DNA of 64,000 nt from contig NC_047496.1 of assembly GCF_002079055.1 (NCBI RefSeq), forward strand, positions 124,001 to 188,000. Reading direction: 5' to 3'. The DNA comes from Saccharomyces paradoxus (Eukaryota > Ascomycota > Saccharomycetes > Saccharomycetales > Saccharomycetaceae). Shown piece by piece: positions 30,086-40,248 of this stretch (within the stretch, counting starts at the first letter, position 1; each line of letters opens with the position of its first letter). A model generated the notes under the pieces. That model was not told where the DNA came from. It worked only from the letters and a program-made list of their open reading frames with translations, and searched no databases. The position numbers were made by a program, and so were the translations under genes.

Positions 30086-30650
30086 GATTCTTCAAATTAG
30101 CATGTGAAAAAATGATAACGGAAAAAATTGCCCTTGTACAGTCAGTTTTGATCTTCACCAAAATTCTTTTTTAAAGTATTCGCTCAATCTAGTAGCCAGA
30201 TTATCAGTGTCTACCTCCAGTGTTGGTGTTGGAATTGTTTCCTTTTATCTGTTTAGCATTGCTACTCATTGTTAAGCTCAGAAGGGGTAAATCTGAGGAG
30301 GAGGGGGTCACTGGGAAAATGCTGTAGAAGGGGCAGGTAGGGTTACTACAGCCATAGCGTTACTTTGATGTATTTATTAGGTCTTTTATGCACTTTTACA
30401 ATTTCTGCTCTTAGGCCTGAATACATTTTTTAGGTGTTTATTACGTGTAACACGACATATGCAGAGTTGATGATATAGTCTTTCTTCAACTTTTTGCAAG
30501 TTTGCTACTAAACATACATACGTACACAGGAGGAAGCCAAAGTAAAGAAAGAGGGCCTTGAATGGGTTGCTGCGTCTTAATAAGTTGTGTTTGAGGGCGA
30601 GGGTGCACAACATTAATTCATATCGAAAATATATATAACAACATAGAAGA
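30086..30650. promoter_or_regulatory. divergent YAK1-RPB4 promoter
   Basis: Three AGGGG stress elements (30283-30287, 30302-30306, 30329-30333) lie 200-250 bp from YAK1. AAATATATATAAC (about 30626-30638) lies just before the RPB4 ATG and is too close to be its TATA box. An ORF on the minus strand (30386-30613) is not convincing. Confidence 0.65.
30283..30333. promoter_or_regulatory. cluster of three STREs (Msn2/Msn4 sites) upstream of YAK1
   Basis: AGGGG occurs at 30283-30287, 30302-30306 and 30329-30333, all on the plus strand. YAK1 is a known Msn2/4-dependent gene, so the cluster is likely functional. Confidence 0.7.
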
Positions 30651-31316
30651 ATGAATGTTTCTACATCAACTTTTCAAACAAGACGGAGAAGATTGAAGAA
30701 AGTAGAGGAAGAAGAAAATGCGGCTACTCTCCAACTAGGCCAGGAATTCCAACTGAAACAGTTAAACCATCAGGGTGAAGAGGAAGAATTGATTGCCTTG
30801 AACCTAAGTGAAGCCAGGTTAGTTATCAAAGAAGCTCTAATAGAACGTAGGAGAGCATTTAAAAGATCACAAAAGAAACACAAGAAGAAGCACTTGAAGC
30901 ATGAAAACGCCAATGATGAAACTACGGCTGTAGAGGAGGAAGATGATGATCTGGATGAAGATGACGTTAATGCTGGTGATGATGATTTTATGCATTCTGA
31001 AACTAGAGAAAAGGAATTGGAGTCTATCGACGTTCTGTTAGAACAGACCACGGGAGGAAATAATAAAGATTTGAAAAACACCATGCAGTATTTGACAAAT
31101 TTCTCCCGATTTAGAGACCAAGAAACCGTCGGGGCGGTTATACAGCTTCTGAAAAGCACTGGGTTACATCCGTTTGAAGTGGCGCAGTTAGGTTCTTTGG
31201 CCTGTGACACAGCCGATGAAGCAAAGACTTTGATTCCGAGTTTGAACAATAAAATATCTGACGATGAGTTAGAAAGGATATTAAAGGAATTGTCAAACTT
31301 AGAAACGCTCTATTAA
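30651..31316 (+). CDS. RPB4: RNA polymerase II subunit Rpb4
   Basis: Rpb4 pairs with Rpb7 as the dissociable stalk of Pol II. It supports transcription at temperature extremes and couples to mRNA export and decay. The 221-residue product has the Rpb7-binding N-terminal part (about 1-55), an acidic low-complexity insert typical of yeasts (about 75-115, ending DEDDVNAGDDD) and the helical HRDC-like C-terminal domain (about 120-221, containing TMQYLTNFSRFR). The length equals the S. cerevisiae protein and no key part is missing. Confidence 0.98.
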   Translation: MNVSTSTFQTRRRRLKKVEEEENAATLQLGQEFQLKQLNHQGEEEELIALNLSEARLVIKEALIERRRAFKRSQKKHKKKHLKHENANDETTAVEEEDDDLDEDDVNAGDDDFMHSETREKELESIDVLLEQTTGGNNKDLKNTMQYLTNFSRFRDQETVGAVIQLLKSTGLHPFEVAQLGSLACDTADEAKTLIPSLNNKISDDELERILKELSNLETLY

Positions 31317-31402
31317 TAATTGTACGTATACGTGTGTGTAAGTAGTAATGAATTTTTCACTCTGTGCAAGTTAATCTATTTAACAGGAAAAGAGACAGAA
31401 TT

Positions 31403-32689
31403 TTAAACCTGGTGTTGCTCTTCTTTCAGGAAATATTTGCCACTACCGTTTTTCCACCATCTCATCAAGCAGCTATGGGGGGTTATGTCTATGACACTCT
31501 CATCATGGCTTTTGCATCTGCACCTCTGATCGAGCCTAATGGCGTACGATGCCGGACAGGTACCGAATGGTGAGTGGAAGTAGCCAAGTTCATCAAAATG
31601 AATTATTTCTTCAGGTCTCAGCAGTAGGGAGACACCAATTGAATGCACAGGAGCGTCACCCCATCTCTCGTAATAAAATCCGCCCTTGGCGTCTAAAGTT
31701 TCGAAAAATTTCTTGTATTCGTCACTTCTGAAGAAATTCAAGTCGCCAATCTCAAAATTCGACCAAAAATGGCATAAATTGTAGTTAGAGTTTGCTTCAA
31801 CAACGGGGTAGTGCTTACCGACCAATCCTGAATCAGTTAAAAAAGCATATGCACTGTCCTCTTTACGTAAAATCATCTCTTCGTTAGTTACTAGATACTC
31901 CTCTACTGCATCCCATAAAGTTGGTATGGTCTCCTCATATTCATATAACGAAATGACAAATCCGTATTTTTTGGCCTTCAATCTCATAATCCTGAACGGG
32001 TCGTATGGGAAATCGCAATAATATTCAACATTGGGTTCCACCCTAAAGTAGTAATCATAGTTATCCAGTATTGGCTGCCTGAAAAAAAAACCAGAATTGA
32101 ATCGACACATGTTTCTGTATGACTTGGATCCCCCATATAAGACCCCTTCGTCCTCCATCGTTCGTAGTCTTTCTTCAAAGAATGTTTCGTTAATCCATTT
32201 CGGCCGATTCCAGTCTTCTGGTGGAATTAAGGCGTATTGGGTCTTCCCACTTGCCATTGCCGTCGTGGCTTCAATGAAGTCTTGGTCGAAGGGAACATCA
32301 TTCAGGAAAGTCCAATCATAGTGATATTTGTTATTAAATCTGTCTTCCAATGACCTCATTGAATCTAATGCCCCTTCTAATTCTGAATTTCTCACTAGCA
32401 TTAAAATTGTTGCATTTTCCCGTGAGTAAAAAGGACCAAAATCATTTTGTCTTGTATAGTTTAACGTGTAGTCGTCGTAGCTATTGCGGGAAAGTTTTAC
32501 CTCGGGGAAGTAGTTTCTTCTTCGACTTGAATCATATTGTTCTTTTACTCTTCGAGAAAGGGTACAATAAGAGCTGTCAATCTTATGGTATTTTCGTATG
32601 AGAAATAACTCTTTACCAAAAATATAGATCATAAAGGTCCATATCGGTAAGAATACGCCAAGGATGTACAACAAGCCTCTTTTTGCCAT
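31403..32689 (-). CDS. YUR1: mannosyltransferase Yur1 (KRE2/MNT1 family)
   Basis: A Golgi alpha-mannosyltransferase of the KTR family (GT15) that adds mannose to N-linked glycans using GDP-mannose. The 428-residue product is a type II membrane protein: short basic cytosolic start, membrane anchor about 7-24, a stem, then the lumenal catalytic domain (about 85-410) with family motifs such as NATILMLVRN, YHYDWTFLND, YFRVEPNVEYYCD, and the cysteines of the C-terminal TCPASYAIRLDQRCRC block. The length matches. It converges with RPB4, leaving only 86 bp between stops. Confidence 0.96.
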   Translation of the reverse strand: MAKRGLLYILGVFLPIWTFMIYIFGKELFLIRKYHKIDSSYCTLSRRVKEQYDSSRRRNYFPEVKLSRNSYDDYTLNYTRQNDFGPFYSRENATILMLVRNSELEGALDSMRSLEDRFNNKYHYDWTFLNDVPFDQDFIEATTAMASGKTQYALIPPEDWNRPKWINETFFEERLRTMEDEGVLYGGSKSYRNMCRFNSGFFFRQPILDNYDYYFRVEPNVEYYCDFPYDPFRIMRLKAKKYGFVISLYEYEETIPTLWDAVEEYLVTNEEMILRKEDSAYAFLTDSGLVGKHYPVVEANSNYNLCHFWSNFEIGDLNFFRSDEYKKFFETLDAKGGFYYERWGDAPVHSIGVSLLLRPEEIIHFDELGYFHSPFGTCPASYAIRLDQRCRCKSHDESVIDITPHSCLMRWWKNGSGKYFLKEEQHQV

Positions 32690-33194
32690 TTAACAATTTC
32701 TGATGATACACTTCTTTAATTCTGATAGCGACTTCCAAGCATTAAATTTGGAGATGGAATGAAGAAGTAGTGACAAGTTAGCTCTGTAAGCAAAAAATAA
32801 AGAGGCGTAGTGCTTTGCGTTTAACTTTCCTTTATTTAAAAAATGTATAGAAAATTTCCAAAGCGACCAGTAAAATAAGTAGTTGCTTCTCACTCAGAGA
32901 AAAGAAGAAAATGGGCGAAAAGTGGTTATTTCGTAGACGTAGGGAATAAGGAATTAATCAAAGAATACATTTAAAGCAAATTTTCAACCCAAAATATTGG
33001 AGGAATAATCAGAGAATTATTTAGTTATTGTACATATTATATATTCAAATATTTATTATGACATATCCCTAACAAAAAGACAATAAAAGGATAATCGATA
33101 ATAAAAAACAAATATGGGCAAAATAATATCATATAGGGGAACGAGTTAAGATAAGATAAAGGTAATATAGTTATGAATTTCTTTTCCTTGAAGA
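32690..33194. promoter_or_regulatory. YUR1 promoter / TIF2 3' region
   Basis: AT-rich DNA. TATTATATATTCAAATATTTATTATG (about 33033-33060) is a plausible TIF2 polyadenylation region. No clear YUR1 TATA box or factor site. Confidence 0.4.
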
Positions 33195-34382
33195 TCAGTT
33201 CAACAAAGTAGCAATGTCGGATGGCAATTCTTCAATTTGAGTGGAGTAGAACTTTTCTAGTTCTCTCATAGCGCCAACATCTTCGTTAGTAACAAAGTTG
33301 ATGGCAACACCTTTTCTACCGAAACGACCACCTCTACCGATTCTGTGAATATAGTTTTCCTTGTTAGCTGGTAAGTCGTAGTTAATAACCAAAGAAACTT
33401 GTTGGACATCGATACCTCTGGCCAACAAATCGGTGGAGATCAAGATTCTAGAAGAACCACTTCTGAATTCCTTCATGATGGTGTCTCTTTCTTGTTGTGG
33501 CAAGTCGGAATAGATGGCGGAAACGGTGAATTTATCGTTTCTCAACTTAGTGGTCAATTCTTCGACCTTTCTTCTGGTGTTACAGAAGATGACAGCTTGA
33601 GTGACGGAGATAGAGTCGTATAAATCAGTCAAACACTCGTATTTGTAATCTTCTTCTTCAACATTAACGTAAAATTGTTTGATACCTTCCAAAGTCAATT
33701 CATCCTTCTTAACCAAAATTCTAACTGGGTTTCTCATAAATTTGGTGGTAACTTCCAAGACGTCATTTGGCATGGTAGCAGACAAAAGAACAACTTGAGT
33801 GGTTGGTGGAAGCAAGGTAAAAATTTGGTAGATTTGTTCCTTGAAACCAGAAGACAACATTTCATCAGCTTCATCTAAGATGAACATCTTGATCTTGTCA
33901 GTTCTGAATCTACGTCTTTGGATGTTGTCGAAAACACGACCTGGAGTACCAACGACGATTTGGGCATCTCTCAAACCTTCAGCGTCTTCAACAAAGGAAG
34001 TACCACCGATACAAGCGTGAACCTTGATGTCCATATGGAAAGCCAAAGCCATGACAACTTTTTGGATTTGCAAAGCCAATTCTCTAGTTGGAGCCAACAT
34101 CAAAGCTTGAGGAGCCTTAACAGAGGTGTCAATTCTTTGCAAAGCAGCAATGGAGAAGGTACCGGTCTTACCAGTACCTGATTGAGCTTGAGCTAAGACA
34201 TCGTGACCTTCGATAATAGGCATGATGGCACGTTGTTGAATGGCAGATGGTTCTTCGAAACCGTAACCGAAAACACCTCTCAACAAGTTTTCGTCCAATT
34301 CCATATCATCGAACTTGTAGACAACCTTGTCATAGTTGGTTTGAATTTGGGATTCTTCAATATCAGTAATACCTTCAGACAT
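33195..34382 (-). CDS. TIF2: translation initiation factor eIF4A (RNA helicase)
   Basis: TIF2 and its paralogue TIF1 encode the same DEAD-box helicase of eIF4F, which unwinds 5' leaders for scanning. The 395-residue product shows the Q motif ([10 protein letters not shown], about 41-50), motif I AQSGTGKT (66-73), PTRELA, DEAD, SAT, and motif [11 protein letters not shown] recall no difference from the S. cerevisiae protein. Codon use is extremely biased, typical of abundant translation proteins. The frame is open to 34415, but the start at 34382 ([10 protein letters not shown]) is the known one. A minus-strand TATATAAA at 34499-34506 lies about 120 bp upstream. Confidence 0.98.
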   Translation of the reverse strand: MSEGITDIEESQIQTNYDKVVYKFDDMELDENLLRGVFGYGFEEPSAIQQRAIMPIIEGHDVLAQAQSGTGKTGTFSIAALQRIDTSVKAPQALMLAPTRELALQIQKVVMALAFHMDIKVHACIGGTSFVEDAEGLRDAQIVVGTPGRVFDNIQRRRFRTDKIKMFILDEADEMLSSGFKEQIYQIFTLLPPTTQVVLLSATMPNDVLEVTTKFMRNPVRILVKKDELTLEGIKQFYVNVEEEDYKYECLTDLYDSISVTQAVIFCNTRRKVEELTTKLRNDKFTVSAIYSDLPQQERDTIMKEFRSGSSRILISTDLLARGIDVQQVSLVINYDLPANKENYIHRIGRGGRFGRKGVAINFVTNEDVGAMRELEKFYSTQIEELPSDIATLLN

Positions 34383-34673
34383 ATTGCAATTACTATTTAT
34401 TAGTTTCTTGTACACACCAGTCTTTTGTTTAGCGAACCTTTTTTTCCTATTATTTGTATTAAGATCTGCTGTTTCCTTCTCCTTGAGATGAGATTTCTTT
34501 TATATATGATGCTGAAAAAAAAATAAAAAAATTTCAAAAAAAAAGAAAAAGGTACGCAAAACCAGCGCTTTCACCCGGCCTTTGTATTCGTCTAATGTGA
34601 CGATAATATAGCTAATGTATATTATGTAGAGGTTTAGTAGAATGATTAATAGCAAAGAGGAGGAGGCGCGGCA
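34383..34673 (-). promoter_or_regulatory. TIF2 promoter / GLG2 3' region
   Basis: TATATAAA on the minus strand (34499-34506), preceded upstream by A-rich tracts (34516-34550) that should exclude nucleosomes. The GLG2 stop lies at 34674. Confidence 0.6.
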
Positions 34674-35816
34674 TCAGGTATCAGGCCTTGGGAATGCTCT
34701 TTGGACGCGGTCTAAATAGTCTGTAGTTTCCCAATCAAATTTAAAGGCAGATTGCGGTTCAGAAGTCGGTCTTTCGAAATCATGTTTTTCTGCAGCACTC
34801 TTCTGTGAAGCGTTTTGATCTACCTGAGTTTCATCGAACTCAACCTGTTTTTGATGTCCCTTCGTACTATGTTTCAACAAATTTTTGAGGCACGGGGGTT
34901 CGTGGTGGAAATTTGTGTCTGTTTCAATATTGCCCAGTTGCAAGTGGGTGAAGTAGTCACTTAAGTGGCATTCACCGTAAAGACCACACTGGGTACTTCT
35001 CCATAGCTGGTAATAGTGGTCATTATAGTCAGATGTGGTATGGGACCATGGCTTAAACGCTCCGATGAAGTGAATGAGTTTAATATGTTGTTGGAAAAAA
35101 CTCATGGCGGGTGAAGACTGGTATCCGTAGTTGGGCATGGTCACGTTGTAGATAAAGGGGAGGCGTATCCACTCCATGAGTGGGGACACATTATGCAAAA
35201 CCTCTTTGCTGTAGTTGCAAATAGGATTAAAAAATTGATTGAAGATTCCTTGATCAGCACCATCAATTGATACAGTCTTGACCAAAAAATTTTGTAAACT
35301 CCTTGCCATTTCTAAATCGGGAATCAATAGCAGTACACCAGTGTTGAACATGTCAGGCCATCCGATGTCTGGAACCGCAGCAATCTGGAACCTTGTTTGT
35401 TCGGGATATAATTGCAGGATTCTAAAAAACTCTTTATTTAATGGTAAAGTATCTGCATCCAGAAACAAAACCTGATCGAACTGCACAAGTTCCCATAATC
35501 TAGCCTTAAGTAAAGTATGCGATAGCTCAGGCCTTTTCAACAGCTCAAGATTCGCCTTATTTTTTTCTACGCTCTTCTCTTGATCCTTTAGCGGTTCAAT
35601 AATGATAATCTCTTTAAAGAGGCTTCTTATCAAAGCTATTTCCTGGGGACTAAACTCATCCCTAAATAATTTACTTTCAATTAGCAGGCATACGGTTATC
35701 TGGTATTCCACTACAGCATGCTTCAAGAGTTTTTGTAATTGGTACGCTAAAGTCAACGCACCAGGTAAATAGTCCCGCGAATATATTAACGTGCAGATAG
35801 CAACTTTCCTAGCCAT
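34674..35816 (-). CDS. GLG2: glycogenin Glg2
   Basis: Glg2 primes glycogen synthesis by attaching the first glucoses from UDP-glucose to its own tyrosines. The 380-residue product has a GT8 catalytic domain (about 3-260) with DAD at 120-122 for the metal, FNTGVLLL (157-164), ADQG (187-190) and HFIGAFKPW. Self-glucosylated tyrosines Y230 and Y367, known from S. cerevisiae Glg2, are both here; Y367 lies in the short C-terminal motif TTDYLDRVQ, where glycogen synthase docks. The length is identical to the yeast protein. A CCCCT stress element is about 100 bp upstream, fitting stress-induced glycogen build-up. Confidence 0.97.
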   Translation of the reverse strand: MARKVAICTLIYSRDYLPGALTLAYQLQKLLKHAVVEYQITVCLLIESKLFRDEFSPQEIALIRSLFKEIIIIEPLKDQEKSVEKNKANLELLKRPELSHTLLKARLWELVQFDQVLFLDADTLPLNKEFFRILQLYPEQTRFQIAAVPDIGWPDMFNTGVLLLIPDLEMARSLQNFLVKTVSIDGADQGIFNQFFNPICNYSKEVLHNVSPLMEWIRLPFIYNVTMPNYGYQSSPAMSFFQQHIKLIHFIGAFKPWSHTTSDYNDHYYQLWRSTQCGLYGECHLSDYFTHLQLGNIETDTNFHHEPPCLKNLLKHSTKGHQKQVEFDETQVDQNASQKSAAEKHDFERPTSEPQSAFKFDWETTDYLDRVQRAFPRPDT

Positions 35817-36235
35817 GGATCCGTAAGAAAATTCAGTGCTAATAGATGCTTTAAATGGCGCGTTGTATCAGTGGATATGTTTATACAGGTGAATGCGCTA
35901 TCCTTGATCTGTTCCCCTCACCTTTATATGTCATAGAAAGTGTAAACAAAACCCTTAACCGCTACCGCGCGGTGACGAATCAACTTGATTTTGTTTTAAA
36001 ACAAGGCCATTTCAAGGATGACGAAAAAATACCTTGGACCGCATATCGGTGCGTTATCTTTCGCCCTTGCCTCTTGATGTACGTTCTTTTTTTATTGTTC
36101 TTTTGTTATTGTAGTTGTTGTATGTACGTAAAGTTATATATCTAGATTAAATATTGATAATATAATAGAAATAAAAATGTGAGGAAAACGTTGAAAAAAC
36201 GACTTCCTTTCTATTGTTATACAATAATTATCTTC
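35817..36235. promoter_or_regulatory. GLG2 promoter / RPS21B 3' region
   Basis: A CCCCT STRE core is at 35914-35918, about 100 bp from GLG2. AT-rich sequence after the RPS21B stop (about 36125-36180, with TATATAT and AATAAAAATG) probably directs its polyadenylation. Confidence 0.55.
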
Positions 36236-36955
36236 TTAACGAGAGTAAGACCAAACGTTTTTCAACAAACCATCGTTTTGAGCCAAACGGTTCAAAGAGT
36301 CATCGGATTCACCTCTGGATCTAACGTAACCGGACAAAGCGTAGGTGACGTATTCACCTGGGATGGCACGGCCTTCTTCATCAACCTTGGCAACGTTGAT
36401 TTGAACAGAAGCGTGGTCATCGGCTTTGATGATTCTGTTGGTTGCAGAACACTTTCTTGGAACATATAGTTCAACCTAAGTAAAAAAAGAGAATATTCGA
36501 TGTTAGTACATTTGCGCTTATATTGTTGGAAAAGTATTTGGCATATGGATAGAAAAAGAAGTTTTTAGAGTGGTCCTACGAATTTCAAGGGACTATTCGG
36601 TCTTTTTAAGCGTAGCTCAATGTCGGATGTCCAATGTTCATCCCTACAATATCAAACTTGTTTAGGTATGTGTACTATAATCGCTGATGTTAAGTATTAA
36701 ATAACACTTGGGCTGATTGGAATGGACTATTAACATATTCTTTAAATTGAAGTATTCCTATCCCGTATGCTTATAATAAACCCATTTGGATCCCATCTCT
36801 TTCATTTTATTACTGCTGTACACTGAACTCATTATATTTTTATTTCTCTGTCGATGCTCCCCTGTCTGCCAGCTCTTACTTAATCTTCGTTTTCTTCCAT
36901 CGCGCACCATCATTAGTTAAAATTTACGTACTAATTGACCCTTATCGTTTTCCAT
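36236..36955 (-). CDS. RPS21B: ribosomal protein eS21 (Rps21B), two exons
   Basis: A small-subunit ribosomal protein involved in 20S pre-rRNA maturation. The coding sequence joins exon 1 (36932-36955, encoding MENDKGQL) to exon 2 (36236-36475, starting VELYVPRK and ending VWSYSR); together 87 codons plus stop, exactly the family length. Splicing removes a 456-nt intron. The reading frame of exon 2 lacks a good start of its own, and the upstream ATG in exon 1 is the only one that restores the full N-terminus. Rap1 sites upstream fit ribosomal-protein gene control. Its paralogue RPS21A lies elsewhere. Confidence 0.96.
36476..36931 (-). other. RPS21B spliceosomal intron
   Basis: The 5' splice site is GTACGT, differing from the usual yeast GTATGT at position 4. 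The branch point TACTAAC is perfect (plus-strand positions 36502-36508), 26 nt before the 3' splice site TTAG. Long introns near the start codon are typical of yeast ribosomal-protein genes. Confidence 0.93.
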
Positions 36956-37853
36956 CTTTGGTTTATTGATATTCCTTAATTCTTTTATCAGATGTTTAGC
37001 TGAAAATTCCCCTTTCAAGTTAAATCTATCAATAATGATTGTAAAACTTTCAATCCTAAATCTTTAATTACCAATTCTAACATTGTACAGGACCGAGATT
37101 CGCCTCAGACTGTCTCGCTAGCCAGTTAGTATGGTTACTACCACCAAAGGAGAGTACAAGAATGAGGGAGGGGGCCTCACGAGCGAACTCGCGCAAAGCG
37201 GGCTCATTGGTCCCTGGTGTAAGACACGCCGAGAAAATGAAAGTAACTATTTCATTCCTTAAAATTTAAGAGATGTATGGATGTGAAAAGTGTACGGGTG
37301 TATATACATCATTGTCCCCTGGTGGCCTTCCCAGAAATTATTGCTTATAGATAGGAGGAATGCGAATATACACCATCAATAATTTTTTCTTTGTCTTCTT
37401 TCACTATACTAGGTATTATATTATTTTCGATCTTTGAAACCTATGTTTTCGACCCTCAAATCATTGATGCAGATGTGCATTTTACATAATCTACGTTACC
37501 ATGGCAACGGCATATGTGTAAAAAAACGAAAGAAGAAGCAAAGTAGACCAGAACTTTCTTTAACCGCGTACTGTTGAATCTAAATGTGTGCATAATATCA
37601 TCAGGTGTTCACTTCATTAACAACAGGGCAAAAATTGTCAAAAAATTTTCTTTTTTGGTTACCAATTGGACCGTTCATTCTATCATGTGACTGAACTACG
37701 CTTGGCTTTTTTTGTTTTTCCCTCACTTTGCGCTAAAGTTGTCCTCACATTATAAAAGCAGAGTTTAAGAAAGTTTGTTTACATACAGCAATCACGTAGA
37801 GGAAATTTATAAGCCAACTACCAGCGGACACACACCAGTGTATAGATAAAAAA
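36956..37853. promoter_or_regulatory. divergent RPS21B-LCB3 promoter
   Basis: RPS21B side: two Rap1-like sites (37272-37284 and 37289-37301, minus strand), about 320-345 bp upstream of its ATG. Between them and the gene is an unusual GC-rich block with short inverted repeats (about 37091-37232). LCB3 side: ordinary AT-rich DNA with a CATTATAAAAGC (about 37749-37760) that may be a TATA box. Confidence 0.65.
37272..37301 (-). promoter_or_regulatory. pair of Rap1 sites upstream of RPS21B
   Basis: On the minus strand, ACACCCGTACACT (37289-37301) and ACATCCATACATC (37272-37284) each match the Rap1 consensus ACACCCRYACAYM at 12 of 13. Closely spaced tandem pairs in the same orientation are characteristic of ribosomal-protein promoters. 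Confidence 0.8.
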
Positions 37854-39083
37854 ATGGTAGATGGACTGAATACCTCGAACATTAGGAAGAGAGCCAGGAC
37901 TCTCTCCAACCCCAATGACTTTCAGGAGCCTAATTATTTGTTGGACCCCGGTAATCATCCCTCAGATCATTTTCGAACTCGAATGTCCAAATTTCGGTTT
38001 AATATCAGAGAGAAGCTATTAGTGTTTACGAACAATCAATCATTTACGCTGAGCCGCTGGCAAAAGAAATACCGTTCTGCGTTCAATGACCTCTACTTTA
38101 CCTATACTTCCTTAATGGGATCGCATACCTTCTATGTCCTGTGTTTACCTATGCCCGTGTGGTTTGGATATTTCGAAACTACGAAAGATATGGTTTATAT
38201 CTTGGGATATTCTATCTACTTGAGTGGTTTTTTCAAAGATTACTGGTGTTTGCCTAGGCCTAGGGCACCACCATTACATCGGATTACGTTAAGTGAGTAT
38301 ACAACAAAGGAATACGGTGCTCCAAGCTCGCATACGGCGAATGCTACAGGGGTGAGTCTCCTGTTTCTTTACAATATCTGGAGGATGCAACAATCCTCTG
38401 TCATGCTTCAACTGATGTTATCATGCGTGGTTTTATTTTATTACATGACCTTGGTCTTTGGTAGAATATACTGTGGGATGCATGGACTATTAGATTTAGT
38501 AAGCGGTGGGCTCATTGGAATAGTATGTTTTATTGTTAGGATGTATTTCAAATACAGGTTCCCGGGTTTACGCATTGAGGAGTATTGGTGGTTTCCTGTG
38601 TTTAGTGTAGGATGGGGTCTTCTCCTTTTATTCGAACACGTCAAGCCCGTAGACGAATGTCCCTGCTTCCAAGACAGTGTTGCGTTCATGGGTGTTGTGT
38701 CAGGCATAGAATGCTGTGATTGGCTGGGCAAAGTATTTGGAGTCACCCTAGTATACAATTTGGAACCTAATTGCGGCTGGCGGTTGACCCTAGCCAGGCT
38801 ACTGGTGGGTGTACCGTGTGTTGTTATCTGGAAGTACGTAGTCAGCAAGCCGTTAGTCTACACGTTGCTGATCAAGGTTTTCCATCTGAAGGACGATAGA
38901 AACATTGCGGCAAGAAAGAGACTGGAGGCCACGCATAAAGAAGGTGGAAGCAAGTACGAATGCCCATTGTATATTGGAGAACCTAAAATTGACATTCTGG
39001 GCAGGTTTATTATCTATGCTGGTGTCCCATTCACCGTTGTAATGTGCAGCCCTGTCCTCTTTTCCCTCTTACATATAGCATAA
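37854..39083 (+). CDS. LCB3: dihydrosphingosine-1-phosphate phosphatase Lcb3
   Basis: Lcb3 dephosphorylates long-chain-base phosphates in the ER, feeding exogenous bases into ceramide synthesis and restraining the signalling pool. The 409-residue product has about eight membrane segments and all three PAP2 phosphatase motifs: KDYWCLPRP (128-136), PSSH (157-160) and [12 protein letters not shown] (203-214), with the catalytic histidines H160 and H210. It is a close paralogue of Ysr3. The length is identical to S. cerevisiae. Confidence 0.97.
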   Translation: MVDGLNTSNIRKRARTLSNPNDFQEPNYLLDPGNHPSDHFRTRMSKFRFNIREKLLVFTNNQSFTLSRWQKKYRSAFNDLYFTYTSLMGSHTFYVLCLPMPVWFGYFETTKDMVYILGYSIYLSGFFKDYWCLPRPRAPPLHRITLSEYTTKEYGAPSSHTANATGVSLLFLYNIWRMQQSSVMLQLMLSCVVLFYYMTLVFGRIYCGMHGLLDLVSGGLIGIVCFIVRMYFKYRFPGLRIEEYWWFPVFSVGWGLLLLFEHVKPVDECPCFQDSVAFMGVVSGIECCDWLGKVFGVTLVYNLEPNCGWRLTLARLLVGVPCVVIWKYVVSKPLVYTLLIKVFHLKDDRNIAARKRLEATHKEGGSKYECPLYIGEPKIDILGRFIIYAGVPFTVVMCSPVLFSLLHIA

Positions 39084-39279
39084 AAAAGAGAAAGAAAATA
39101 TACCAAACGTAGTGTAAATGTATCCGTGTTTTTAAAGTAAATACTTTTAAAAAATATGTAACTAAAAAGTCATGTTGTATAAAAGATGTGTGCCATACCG
39201 TGGCCCCAAAAGAAGAATAAGTTAAAGTCATCATCATTAGTAAACCAGAAAAGAAAAGAAGAGCATACTTAAGGTACGC

Positions 39280-39504
39280 CTACAACTTAGGAGGGTGGGC
39301 CAAGTGTCTCCTGGTAGCTAGCGAGGCACTCAATGGCCCGTATGTCTTGGCATTTTCCCTATATTCTTTAAACGAGTTGAACGAGTTTCCCGGAGATCTT
39401 TTGAAGATAGCGCTAGCCATGGCGCTGGCGGCTATCCTTGAAACACTGGCGGAGGCGGCCGAAGAGGAGACGGCGGCGGCTAATCTAGTACTCTGAGCGA
39501 TCAT
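39280..39504 (-). CDS. YJL133C-A: small mitochondrial protein (YJL133C-A)
   Basis: A 74-residue protein of unknown function, detected in mitochondria in S. cerevisiae proteome studies. The N-terminus (MIAQSTRLAAAVSSSAASASVSRIAASAMAS) is rich in Ala, Ser and Arg with no acidic residue, a textbook mitochondrial presequence that may form most of the protein. The remainder is basic and Tyr-containing (SFKEYRENAKTYG). There is no membrane segment. It is short but conserved here at full length, which argues for a real gene. It faces away from MRS3. Confidence 0.88.
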   Translation of the reverse strand: MIAQSTRLAAAVSSSAASASVSRIAASAMASAIFKRSPGNSFNSFKEYRENAKTYGPLSASLATRRHLAHPPKL

Positions 39505-40248
39505 TTTTATACGTGTTTTTTACTGTGTTATAACTACGCTACTAATAATCAAGCCCAATAAAAAGATGGCGAAAAGTAGAATTATACATCTTCATTGCAT
39601 TGCTTACGGTTCTATTCTTTTATATGTGTAGTACTTCATCATCTGCACCAGGAAGTGGTCATGCTTGATGCTCGGCTCCCACCGGAAAAACTAACTAGCG
39701 GGCGGGAAACTGATCCCTGCAGGTCATGCCCCTCACCTTTATTCGTGGATCTTATCTCCAGAGCAACCAAATGTGGAAATGGCATGACACTCCCACACAC
39801 CTTCGGCCCACATTTTTCAAAAATGTGTAACGCCCATACATCCTATCTTGCACGTGACTCTTAGGGCTTTCTTTTAGGGTTACATTATTTTTTTCTTTGG
39901 CCAGGTTTATATCATTTTAAACGAACAGTCGCTCCTTTTTTCTTTTTTTTTTTGCTTTTTTTATGCTCACCGTTTACTGTCATTATGTATCTCGAGAAAC
40001 TGGGCGTGTGCTAACCTCGATTGGATCACCTTTACATAGCACTTATTGCGTCTTCTTGGTGCTGCATACCCTTCAATTGTCAAGAGTAGTTTGATTCTTT
40101 CGTTTCTTCAACGATTCTCTCTTCTTTTAATAGCTTCCTTATCTTCTTTCGGGACTGTAAGCTCACTTAATTAATCACGATTCCCATATTCGTTAAGACC
40201 TCTTAAGGTTTGCTGTAAATATATTTATGCTATAAAAAAGAAGGTATT
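39505..40248. promoter_or_regulatory. divergent YJL133C-A / MRS3 promoter
   Basis: A CACGTGAC Cbf1-type E-box is at 39851-39858 and a long T-rich tract at about 39926-39962. A single TGCACC (39644-39649) resembles the Aft1 core but is incomplete. A small plus ORF (39595-39864) is not convincing. Confidence 0.5.

Noticed and set aside
30386-30613. Minus ORF in the YAK1-RPB4 gap
   Set aside because: It covers the promoter, lacks family features, and only resembles a chance frame.
39595-39864. 89-codon plus ORF upstream of MRS3
   Set aside because: It spans the E-box and promoter, has odd composition and no domain.
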